Positions 16,445-25,300 of a stretch of 64,000 nt of DNA are shown here, one piece after another (the stretch's first letter is position 1; the number at the start of each line of letters is the position of its first letter). The notes under the pieces were generated by a model that ran no database searches, was not told the origin of the DNA, and saw only the letters and a list, made by a program, of their open reading frames with translations. Origin of the DNA: Tamlana sp038148895 (lineage in GTDB: Bacteria; Bacteroidota; Bacteroidia; Flavobacteriales; Flavobacteriaceae); assembly GCA_038148895.1 (NCBI GenBank), contig JBBVGQ010000004.1, one strand, 5' to 3'. The position numbers and the translations under genes were made by a program.

Positions 16445-18301
16445 ATGGTACACCTTTCAAAGTTTATTGTTTTTATTCTATTAGCACCCCTGTTCTGCAT
16501 CTCCCAAAACGATAAAAAAATAGATAGCCTTCTCAACGCGCTTAACAATCAACCTGAAGGCATTGAAAAAGTTAAAACCATTCAAAAACTCTACCATAAC
16601 TTTAAACATAAAAACCCTGAAGAGTCATTCAACTATGCACATTTGGGATTGGATTTGTCAAAAAAAATTGGCTACAAAACTGGTATTGGGTTTGGTTATC
16701 TCAACCTAGCCTACTATTACAGGTTTGCACCAAATTTGGATTCTGCCAGGTTTTATTTTAAAAAATCAGTTAAATCACTATCCGATTACAACGATAAACC
16801 AAACCTATGGTTAGCCTTAAACGAGTATGCCGTTTTTGAGACATTACAAGGCAATTTTAAAACGGCACTTAATTTGGCGGATGAAGGTTTAAAAGTGGCC
16901 ACAGAAATAAAACACGGCCCACACATGGTGGATAATTACCAAAGAAAATCCACTATATACATGGATATGGGAGATTTTAAATCGGCTATGGAAGCGTCTC
17001 TTAATGCATCACGGGTTTTGGATACGATTGTACCTGAAAACAAAATCGGGAAAGCCATAGCACTGGCGGACATTGGTCGCATTGAAATGCTAAGGGGCAA
17101 TTATAATGATGCCATGAAACCTTTAACCGAATCGTTGGATGCGTTTAAAGTCTTAAATAATGAACGATGGATAGCGACCATGTACATTGAAATTGGAAAT
17201 TTATATTGGTATTTGGAAGATTACGATAAATCTCTGGAAAGCTATGAACAAAGTCTGGCTTTGGGTAGAAAGATGAATCGTAATGATTATGTAGCCTCAA
17301 ACCTGTCAAATATGGCAGGCATTTACTCCAAGCGCGGAGACCACAAAAAAGCGCTGGAATTACTCATGGAAAGCCATGCAATAACCCAAAAAATTGGTTC
17401 TGCAAACAATCTAATTATCAGTTTCAATGAAATAGGCGATGCGTACTTCAGAAACGGTAATTATAAAAACGCCATCACAAACCACTCTCAGGCCATTAGG
17501 CTTGCGGACTCCATGGACATCATTGATTTGCTTGAAGATGGCTACAGCAAGAGGTCTAAAGCTTATGAAAAGACAGGAAATTACATCACTGCTTTGGAAG
17601 ACCAAAGGCAATATCAAATTTTTCACGACAGTATATTTAACCAAGCCACCGCCAAACAGATTGATGAATTAAAAGCCCAATACGAAAACGAAAAAAAAGA
17701 ACAACAAATTTTGCTTCAGAAAAACGAAATCGACCTCTTAAAGCAAAAAGGAGAAATCGATTTTCTATATAAGGTTTTATTGGGCTTTGGACTACTATTT
17801 TCGTTAATTGGCTTTTACGCCGTTAAACAAAAACTAAAACGCAGTAAAATTGAAAAAGAAAAAGTGGACCTAGAATTGGAATACAAAAAGAAAGAACTTA
17901 CCACCCATGCCTTGCACTTAGCCAAGAAAAATGAAGTTTTGGAAGATTTAAAACAAAAAGCGCAAGCATTTAAAGATTCCGAAAACAGTATTAAAGGTTA
18001 CAATCAATTAATTAGGACCATTAATTTTGACCTTAAGGACGATAACAATTGGGAAAATTTCAGCAAGTATTTTCAAGAGGTCCATAAAGATTTCAACAGC
18101 AACGTAAAACAAAAATTCCCAGATGTTACGCCAAACGAATTGCGATTAATGTCCTTATTAAAAATGAATTTATCTTCCAAAGAAATAGCGAGCATTCTGA
18201 ATATTTCCCAAGAAGGCATAAAAAAAGCGCGCTACAGACTTCGAAAAAAACTAGATATTTCCACAGAAGATTCACTCAAAGACCTAGTATTCAGTCTTTA
18301 A
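16445..18301 (+). CDS. membrane-anchored TPR regulator with C-terminal LuxR-type HTH (copy 2)
   Basis: A paralogue of the regulator at 13461, of about 618 residues. ATG 16445 is chosen over the upstream TTG 16430 because it gives a clean signal peptide (MVHLSKFIVFILLAPLFC). The same layout is seen: signal, periplasmic TPRs (about 45-400), one membrane helix (about 440-460, VLLGFGLLFSLIGFYAVKQ), coiled-coil linker and a cytoplasmic HTH (SSKEIASILNISQEGIKKA, about 578-598). The recognition helix differs from copy 1 at a few positions (SQEGI against STDGV; ARYRLR against ARQRLR), which fits the different operator half-sites. Proposed targets are the lipoprotein genes just downstream. Confidence 0.88.
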   Translation: MVHLSKFIVFILLAPLFCISQNDKKIDSLLNALNNQPEGIEKVKTIQKLYHNFKHKNPEESFNYAHLGLDLSKKIGYKTGIGFGYLNLAYYYRFAPNLDSARFYFKKSVKSLSDYNDKPNLWLALNEYAVFETLQGNFKTALNLADEGLKVATEIKHGPHMVDNYQRKSTIYMDMGDFKSAMEASLNASRVLDTIVPENKIGKAIALADIGRIEMLRGNYNDAMKPLTESLDAFKVLNNERWIATMYIEIGNLYWYLEDYDKSLESYEQSLALGRKMNRNDYVASNLSNMAGIYSKRGDHKKALELLMESHAITQKIGSANNLIISFNEIGDAYFRNGNYKNAITNHSQAIRLADSMDIIDLLEDGYSKRSKAYEKTGNYITALEDQRQYQIFHDSIFNQATAKQIDELKAQYENEKKEQQILLQKNEIDLLKQKGEIDFLYKVLLGFGLLFSLIGFYAVKQKLKRSKIEKEKVDLELEYKKKELTTHALHLAKKNEVLEDLKQKAQAFKDSENSIKGYNQLIRTINFDLKDDNNWENFSKYFQEVHKDFNSNVKQKFPDVTPNELRLMSLLKMNLSSKEIASILNISQEGIKKARYRLRKKLDISTEDSLKDLVFSL

Positions 18302-18319
18302 AAGCGCTTCTTATTTAGC

Positions 18320-18369
18320 GTCCACCATTTGTCCACTGCCTTTAAAATTACTGTCCACGGGTTGTCCAC
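18320..18369 (+). promoter_or_regulatory. four phased GTCCAC half-sites, putative operator (copy 2)
   Basis: GTCCAC begins at 18320, 18331, 18353 and 18364. The intervals are 11, 22 and 11 bp, all whole helical turns. The last half-site starts 38 bp before the -7 box at 18402, exactly as in copy 1. This is strong evidence for a designed protein-binding array, although binding itself is inferred. Confidence 0.75.
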
Positions 18370-18401
18370 TTTCATCATTAAAACACTTAAAAACAATACA
18401 T

Positions 18402-18409
18402 TAAGTTTG
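18402..18409 (+). promoter_or_regulatory. -7 box of the lipoprotein promoter (copy 2)
   Basis: TAAGTTTG, identical to the box at 15422-15429, inside an identical decamer TTAAGTTTGT. It also lacks a TTG at -33. Confidence 0.65.
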
Positions 18410-18433
18410 TTAAGTCATTAATTTGACCATACA

Positions 18434-18514
18434 GTTTTGTGGTGTCTTGCACTGGTTTAACTGCAGATAAAACCAGTGGCAAGCGCTACAAAAACTTATC
18501 ATTAACCACAAAAC
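18434..18514 (+). promoter_or_regulatory. structured 5' leader of lipoprotein gene (copy 2)
   Basis: Outer stem GTTTTGTGG (18434-18442) with CCACAAAAC (18506-18514), inner hairpin CTTGC-ACTGGTTT (18446-18458) with AAACCAGT (18470-18477) and GCAAG (18479-18483), one bulged G, loop carrying CTGCAG. Its end is again 8 nt before ATG 18523. Stem pairs are kept while loop and spacer bases differ from copy 1, which supports a real RNA structure. Confidence 0.68.
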
Positions 18515-18522
18515 AATGTATT

Positions 18523-18888
18523 ATGAAAAATTTACGGAAATTAATTCTGATTGCAACTCTTATTGCATTCAATATGTCGTGCAGTACTGAAGAAGGTTGC
18601 GCCAAGGACAATACCGGAACGGTAATTATTGAGAACGCAAACACGCAATACAGTCTTCACTTTTACAAAAGTAGCCCGAAGGCTAGCAACACACCAGGCG
18701 ATTTAGTTGTTGAACCAAAAAGCAAAGGAAACATTGACTTATCCGCAGGTAGCTATACGACACATATAAAATTATTTACTGGTGGCTGTAACGACGATGG
18801 GTCTAGATGTTGGGTTTCTTGGTCGGTTTTGGATGATAACAAAGTATTAGATCTTTCAAGCTGTGAAGACTTAAACCTAACTTTTTAA
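18523..18888 (+). CDS. small Cys-containing lipoprotein (copy 2)
   Basis: A 121-residue lipoprotein, paralogue of that at 15546. The start is ATG 18523; an upstream in-frame ATG at 18439 lies inside the structured leader and would destroy the signal peptide, so it is rejected. The lipobox is NMSC. The conserved cysteines (SCSTEEGC, TGGC, RCW, SCED) are all present. Differences from copy 1 lie mainly in the middle segment and in the signal peptide. It is the first gene of an operon with the gene at 18900, 11 nt downstream. The function is unknown. Confidence 0.82.
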   Translation: MKNLRKLILIATLIAFNMSCSTEEGCAKDNTGTVIIENANTQYSLHFYKSSPKASNTPGDLVVEPKSKGNIDLSAGSYTTHIKLFTGGCNDDGSRCWVSWSVLDDNKVLDLSSCEDLNLTF

Positions 18889-18899
18889 AATCAAAAATC

Positions 18900-19865
18900 A
18901 TGAAAACACAAAACTATTTATTCAAAACATATCTGCTAAGCATTTTCATTTTAATAGCTTCTTGCAGCAAAGACGATAATTCCTTTAAGCCCAGTGCATC
19001 AAATATTAACGAAACCCTAGATGAATACCCTACAAATGGCACAACCGTTGGCACGGTCACAACAAACCTCTCGGGTACATTAATTTATAGTATAGTTACA
19101 GAATCTGTACCAAATGCGTTTTCTATTAATAGTACAACTGGCTTAGTAACCGTTAAGGAAAGTTCTGTTTTTGACTTTGAAACCGCCCCAACTTTAACTG
19201 CAACGGTTACAGTAACCAATTCTTCAGAAGTCGCTACTTCTACAGTAAGCGTAACTTTAAACAATATTGACGATATAGCATATTTTTTAACTACATCAAA
19301 ACAAGATTATTTAGATGCCAGTAATAATGAATGGGTAAAAATAACTGAAGAAGAATACAATATGCTAGCCAACGTGTTAAATAATGTCACAAAAAATGGA
19401 ACTACGGCTGAGCAATTTGATTATTCAAACTCAATATTTGGTGTTGGCCTTAATGGCAATAGCAACATAACAATAGCTAATGACAATGATGTTATAATCC
19501 CACAAAACAGTTATTGTTTTGCATTTAAATACTATGCTGCAAATGGCCCGACAGCAAATGTATCCTATGTAAAAATGTCCGAGACAACTTCAATATCCGG
19601 CTATGAAAATCTGGGAAGTGAGCTACCTATTATTACAATAACCGGATATCATTTCTTTCTTTTAAAGGGCAATAACACGCCCACAACTGAAGTAAGCTAT
19701 TTAGGCGTTTTTACAAATCTATCCTTAGGTTATAAAATTATTGACACCCCAACGGATTATTATTATTCATTTAGCGATGCTACAGATCTTACTACAAAAG
19801 GAGGCACCAATTCTGCATTAATCATGTACCAAGGCCTAAGTAGTACCCAAAAACAATGGGATTAA
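18900..19865 (+). CDS. lipoprotein with cadherin-like N-terminal domain
   Basis: A 321-residue predicted surface lipoprotein (lipobox LIASC, Cys about 22). Residues about 35-125 form a cadherin-like beta-sandwich, with the typical phrases TVGTVTTNLSGTLIYSIV, FSINSTTGLVTVKESSVFDF and TATVTVTNSSEVATSTVSV; Ca-binding residues are suggested but not complete. The remaining 190 residues have no recognisable domain and look beta-rich. It lies in the second regulatory cassette, directly behind the small lipoprotein. A surface-adhesion or carbohydrate-binding role is possible but not shown. Confidence 0.75.
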   Translation: MKTQNYLFKTYLLSIFILIASCSKDDNSFKPSASNINETLDEYPTNGTTVGTVTTNLSGTLIYSIVTESVPNAFSINSTTGLVTVKESSVFDFETAPTLTATVTVTNSSEVATSTVSVTLNNIDDIAYFLTTSKQDYLDASNNEWVKITEEEYNMLANVLNNVTKNGTTAEQFDYSNSIFGVGLNGNSNITIANDNDVIIPQNSYCFAFKYYAANGPTANVSYVKMSETTSISGYENLGSELPIITITGYHFFLLKGNNTPTTEVSYLGVFTNLSLGYKIIDTPTDYYYSFSDATDLTTKGGTNSALIMYQGLSSTQKQWD

Positions 19866-19890
19866 GTTTTTTTTAATTGTTAGTTTAGTT

Positions 19891-19922
19891 AAAAGGCTAT
19901 GTGAAAACATAGTCTTTTTTTA
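19891..19922. terminator. terminator shared by cassette 2 and bshC
   Basis: AAAAGGCTATG pairs with CATAGTCTTTTTT around the loop TGAAAA (one G-U pair), with A and T runs on both sides. It lies between the convergent genes ending at 19865 and 19923 and would work in both directions. Confidence 0.7.
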
Positions 19923-21521
19923 TTAAGTCAAAATTGAAAACTCCGCTTTTAAGGGATCAAGTCTTTCAATAAGATTAGAAATAAGAGCTTCCCCATATTC
20001 TAAATAGAATTCTGAAAAATTGGCATTTCGTTCCTGCAAGCCTCCATTTGGGAACAGTTCGTTTTGTAGTTCCACCATTCTAGAAACCTCATCGGACAAT
20101 TTTCTTTTTTGTGCTTTAAGCAAACGTTTTTCAAGATTTTCAAGTCCCTTGATCTGCTTGACTTCCTGTGCCTTAACAGCACCTAAAAAAGACTTATCGG
20201 TTTGCTCTGCCAGCTTGTACAAATCTTCAAACTGCTGTTTTAAATGATTCATTTGAGGTGAAAAATCAATGTCTATATTTGATATTTCCCTAACTTTTTT
20301 ATTGATAAAAGCATCGCGTTTTAAAAAAATATCTTCATCTGAAATATGCAGTTTTTTTAGTTTCTTGGATTGTCTTTCAGATTGGATTAAAACAGAATTT
20401 CGAAGCAACAACATTGGAAATGGTACATTTACCTCATCGAAAAATGCTTTGAGTTGAAACCAGTAGGCCAGCTCACCACCACCGCCAATGTAACATAAAT
20501 TGGGCAAAATGACCTCTTGATACAACGGGCGCATAATCACATTTGGAGAAAATCGTTCAGGAAATTCATTGAGATGTTTAAGCATGTTGCTCTTGCTCCA
20601 TGAATGGTTAGTGTTTAAAACTTTATAAACACCATCTTCAAAAACAATACGCTCGCGCAAGCCGTCATTTATATAGAACAGATTGATTTCACGAGGGTTT
20701 ACTTGTATTTTGTAATTTTCGGGTAAATTGTTAAGCCGTTTATTCGTTTCAGAAACCAATTTAAAAGATGTTTGCTTCTGAAGTTCTTGTTCCATAAATG
20801 GTACAAATTCTTTTTTAAGCGCTGCATTGTTGGCATCGATAATTACCAATCCGTAGTCCTTAAACAATTCATTGGCCAAATATTGGGTAGCCTCTGCTAA
20901 ATCATCATGTTTTATATAAGATGATTTAAATAGTTCTTTTAAAATTTGGGCATTTTTGCTTACGCCCAAATCTTGCGAAAACAAATCTAGAACAGCTTCC
21001 AGTCCATCAGTTGCAAGCTGTCCAACCGCACCGCTGGCGTCTTTGTTCCACCTCACTTTTTTCCCTTTAAAATTGAAGTAATTGATTTCTTCAAAATCGT
21101 GGTCTTCCGTGGCCATCCAATAAACTGGCACAAAATCATAATTGGGATATTCATCTTTCAATTCTTTTGAAAGGTTGATAGCCGAAACAATTTTATAGAG
21201 GAAGTAAAGCGGACCTGTGAATAAATTTAGCTGATGACCGGTGGTGATTGTAAATGTTGTTTCTGATTTTAAACGTTCAATATTTTGTAGTGTATTTTTT
21301 GACGTTTCAAGGTTTTGGTATTGTTTTTTAAGAGATTCAACCAAAACACTTCGAGATTCATTTTTGAACGACAGCTCTTTCTCCTCAATTTGAAGTTTAA
21401 AATTTTCAATTTTAGGAAAGCGATTATAAAACAGATTTAACTGAGACTTTTCGTCTAAATAATCACAAATTAAAGATGAAAAGTAACCTGTTTTATAAAA
21501 CGGTATGAAGTTTTGCTGCAT
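19923..21521 (-). CDS. bshC: putative cysteine ligase BshC (bacillithiol biosynthesis)
   Basis: BshC joins cysteine to glucosaminyl-malate in the last step of bacillithiol synthesis; Bacteroidetes members often carry it. The 532-residue length is typical. The family N-terminus (FIPFYKTGYFSSLICDYLD), the nucleotide-type loop TTGHQLNLFTGPLYFLYKI and the later GGGGELAYWFQLKAFFDEV are recognisable. The middle and C-terminal regions are long coiled-coil helices (about 380-480). No other bsh gene is in this window. The assignment is based on family pattern and is firm at family level. Confidence 0.88.
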   Translation of the reverse strand: MQQNFIPFYKTGYFSSLICDYLDEKSQLNLFYNRFPKIENFKLQIEEKELSFKNESRSVLVESLKKQYQNLETSKNTLQNIERLKSETTFTITTGHQLNLFTGPLYFLYKIVSAINLSKELKDEYPNYDFVPVYWMATEDHDFEEINYFNFKGKKVRWNKDASGAVGQLATDGLEAVLDLFSQDLGVSKNAQILKELFKSSYIKHDDLAEATQYLANELFKDYGLVIIDANNAALKKEFVPFMEQELQKQTSFKLVSETNKRLNNLPENYKIQVNPREINLFYINDGLRERIVFEDGVYKVLNTNHSWSKSNMLKHLNEFPERFSPNVIMRPLYQEVILPNLCYIGGGGELAYWFQLKAFFDEVNVPFPMLLLRNSVLIQSERQSKKLKKLHISDEDIFLKRDAFINKKVREISNIDIDFSPQMNHLKQQFEDLYKLAEQTDKSFLGAVKAQEVKQIKGLENLEKRLLKAQKRKLSDEVSRMVELQNELFPNGGLQERNANFSEFYLEYGEALISNLIERLDPLKAEFSILT

Positions 21522-21616
21522 GTTCTAATAAAAATCATGTAAATATACAGCTATTCTGTTTTTTGAAATCCAAAAATTACGTTAAGAGTTATTAGAACTG
21601 TAAAAACCGAATCGTG

Positions 21617-22330
21617 CTATAAAACCTTAAACTGAAAGATGCCAGAATCGGAAGTGTTGCCGAAAGAATCTTTGGTAATAACCTTCCAATAGTAAATTGT
21701 TCCCGAAAACACTGAAACACTGACTTCAGTTGTGGTAATATCTGAAGAATGGGCATTTGGGTTTTCCGCGGTTCCAAAATGAACATCATAACCAACAATA
21801 TCGTCATCCACATCGTTTCCAGTCCATTTTAAAGTTACAGTGGTAGTTCCCGAAGGAAAAGAAGTTGCCATTAACGGGGCTTCAATTACAGCTGGAAAAG
21901 GCGCATACGATTGTACCCCAGGGCCAGCATTATAAAATTGCCAGACTTCACTTTTTTCAGTTTTTGAACTCGAAACGGACTCTATATACCATGAATAAGG
22001 TGTGGCTCGATCTAGAATTACAGGAATAATATCAGCAACCGTTTCATCCTGAATTATGTTACCATTTGATAAGTTTTCAACCGTTATTTTATAATTATCT
22101 GATCCATTGGCTTCCCATTCAAAATAGACCGTACTGTGCGTTGGTGTTATGTCTTCTCCTAAATTGCACAACATGTTTTCTTGTGGAAAATAGAGTTTAA
22201 CTCCTATTCTATTTATGCCTTGATTTCCTTCGCCATCCGGGTTTTCACCCAAATCGCCACCGTCGTTCGAGGATTTGCTACAGCCAAAAATCAAAAAGAA
22301 CAAACAAAGAATGGTTATAACTTTTTTCAT
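21617..22330 (-). CDS. FN3-like lipoprotein at the end of the LRR operon
   Basis: A 237-residue lipoprotein (lipobox LIFGC, Cys about 17). It contains two fibronectin-type-III-like sandwiches: residues about 48-130 (STVYFEWEANGSDNYKITVE...PYSWYIESVS) and about 140-235 (TTTVTLKWTGNDVDDDIVGYDV...IYYWKVITKDSFGN). The start codon overlaps the stop of the LRR gene by ATGA (22327-22330), so it is translated together with it. Probable location is the cell surface, perhaps as an anchor or partner for the LRR protein; this is an inference. Confidence 0.8.
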   Translation of the reverse strand: MKKVITILCLFFLIFGCSKSSNDGGDLGENPDGEGNQGINRIGVKLYFPQENMLCNLGEDITPTHSTVYFEWEANGSDNYKITVENLSNGNIIQDETVADIIPVILDRATPYSWYIESVSSSKTEKSEVWQFYNAGPGVQSYAPFPAVIEAPLMATSFPSGTTTVTLKWTGNDVDDDIVGYDVHFGTAENPNAHSSDITTTEVSVSVFSGTIYYWKVITKDSFGNTSDSGIFQFKVL

Positions 22331-25300
22331 TTTTTCACAATTTTAAATGTTCTGAATGATGAACCTGCTTCAACTACAACCGAATAAAAACCTTCTGCCC
22401 ATTGGCTAGTATCAATTTGAATATTTCGAGTGTTTTCATCAAGAGTCTTATGGGAGTAAACCAATTGACCGAGGTACGAAAATACATTTACTTTAACCTC
22501 TTCTTTTGCACTTCCTAAATAAACATCCACCTTATTTTGAAACGGATTGGGATAAACCTGCGCATAATCAGAGAAAAACAGACTTTCTTCGTAAATACCT
22601 TGACAATCAATATCTGTACTTATTTTTAAAGTGTTCTCTCCATGTTTTAAATTTAAGGTCAAAGATGCATCGTTTGTGGTGAATTCAAATTCATTAAATT
22701 TAATGTTGAAACTGGTGCTTCCGTACATATCTAAAGACACTTTTCCGCCGTCAGTGCTTTTACTGGATATTACTTCCAAGGGGTCGGGCTGACTAATTAC
22801 CGCGGTATAGCATTGTTCAAAATCTGGCCATTCCTCCATAGTAATACACAGTTGGTACGTGCCAGCTAATAAATTCAAAATATCTATTTCATTGGTAAAA
22901 TGATAAGTTTTTGAAAAATTCGCTTTAGTTAATGTTGCCGTATAATTATAATACTCTAGAGTGCTGATATTGATTTTACCATCGTTATTATTTAGACAGG
23001 TTTCTCCAGTAATAAGGATAGCAAAATTATTATTTGGCAATTCTAAAATGGGGCAACCAAATAAATCTACCGTATAACCAAATGGCGTATTCGGGCATTG
23101 ATCATCTATATTGGCCACACCATCATTATCGGCGTCATCACAAATGATTTGGTAGTTTGCAGTTGCGTCCTTAAACCAATTATCATATGTACCACTAGTA
23201 TTTGATATTACCTCAAAAGGATCATCTACCAAAATGCATCTTAAATCTGGATTATTTGTAGCCGTAAATTTTACCAGTTTTTCGTTTGCTCCGTTTTGGA
23301 GATTAAGTTTGTCTTGAATAAATGCATTTGAGTGGCATGTAAGCTCAATTAAGTTTGGGTTTGAAGTAACATCCAACTCAACCAATTGATTGTTTGAACA
23401 AACCAACTTTTTCAAACCTATCAAAAGACCGAGATTTATAGATGTTAAAACATTATTTGAAACATTTAAATCTAGTATATCAATATTTGAATCCAAATTA
23501 ATTTGAGCCAACATATTGCCTGAGGTATTAAGTTGTTTTAGGTTTACAAACAATGAAACATCTAAATTAAACAACATATTATTGGATGCATTTAAGTTTT
23601 CCAAAAGAATATTATTGTTTAAATTAACATTTGCAATTTGATTTCCTTCAAAAATCAATGTTTTTAGTTTTACAAAATCTTCAATCCCTGTCAAATCTGA
23701 AATGTTTTGTGCACTAACATCTAGATAAGAAATCACACTTATATTTGACGTTTGCACGTAATCATCTAAATCACCTGAATCATAACCAAGGTTTATTAAA
23801 GCGGTTTCAAAGGCATCATCCGGAACATAAGTTTCTCCAAAATGGCAATTTATAGCAAATTGTGTTGTGACATCTTTTAGCCAGGTAACACCAGATGGCA
23901 CAGTTCCACTATCTGTTTCAATGCAGGTTAAGTCAGTATTATTTAGTGCATTCAAATTGCTAAGGCTAGCATTTTGTCCATTTTTAATATTTAATGTTTC
24001 TAGCAAGTTATTTGCACAACTCAAACTTGTTAACGATTCATTTGACCTAAAATCTAAATCGACCAATTGATTGGAATCACAATTAAAAACTTGCAAAAAC
24101 AAAATATCGCCAGGTATAAATTGTAAAAAGCTGTTATTGGAAATATTGAGATTTACCAAATCAACATTGCTCGTTAAATCAAGAGAACTCAGGGAATTAT
24201 TTGAGCAATTAATGTTTGTTAATAATACATTATTGGAAACATCTAAATTGGTTAAGCCATTATTTGAACAATCAAGTTCAATTAAATTTTCATTTTGGTT
24301 TATGTTGATTTCAACCAATGAGTTATTTGAGCAATTCAAGTTTTGCAGGGCTGCAAAATCTTCTATACCCGTTAAATCCATAATGGCATTTGAGTTTACA
24401 TCCAACAAAACGACAACTGCAATAACAGATGTTGCCACATAATCATCCAATGGCCCAGCATCGTACCCCAAGTTAATAAGTGTCTGTTCAAAATTATCAT
24501 CAGGAACGTATGTTTCACCAATACGGCAATTAATACTGTATTGGGCCGTGGTATCCTTTTGCCATTCGGCACCTATATTGTTTACATCGTCTACCTGAAT
24601 ACATTTTAAAACTGGATTAGAACTTCCATTAAACATTGAAATATTGGCATTTATGCCGTTTTGAATGTTTATGGATTGCAATTGGTTATTCGCCACATTA
24701 ATCATAATTTCATTCGAACAAAAATCTTGGGAATTTAAATCTAAAGGACAGATACCCGTGCCCATGGTGCTTAAATCTAGATTAGCCTCAAGCAAATTAT
24801 TACTACAGTTTAGTATTTTGAGTTGATTTAAATCGTTTGCCAAAACAATGACCGACAAAATGTTATTACTGACATTGATTTCAATTAAATCGGAATTATT
24901 GCTAACATCTAAAGTGCTCAATTGATTATTTGTACATGATAAATATCTTAACAATGTTGCTCCATCGAGTGAAAGTTGACTTATTTCATTAAAGTTGCAA
25001 TTTAAATTCAACAATTGGGCATTAGTAGTTAAATCAAGTTGTGATAGCTGGTTTTGCGCCACAAACAATTGCATCAAATTAGTATTGCTTACCAAGTTCA
25101 AATTAGAAATTTCATTATTGGTAATATTGAGAATTTCAAGAGCAACATTTGAATTTGTATTTAACTGTGTTAAACTATTCGACCCCGCATTGATTTCCAC
25201 CAACGATAGATAATTATTAACCTGCAAGTTGGTCATATCATTATTGGCGCAACTTAGTTTTGTTAAAGTGGTATTGGTTGAAGTTGCAGCAATGAGATTA

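Noticed and set aside
18439..18522. Longer start (ATG 18439) for the copy-2 lipoprotein
   Set aside because: It would translate through the conserved leader structure and bury the lipoprotein signal peptide; copy 1 starts at the position equivalent to 18523.
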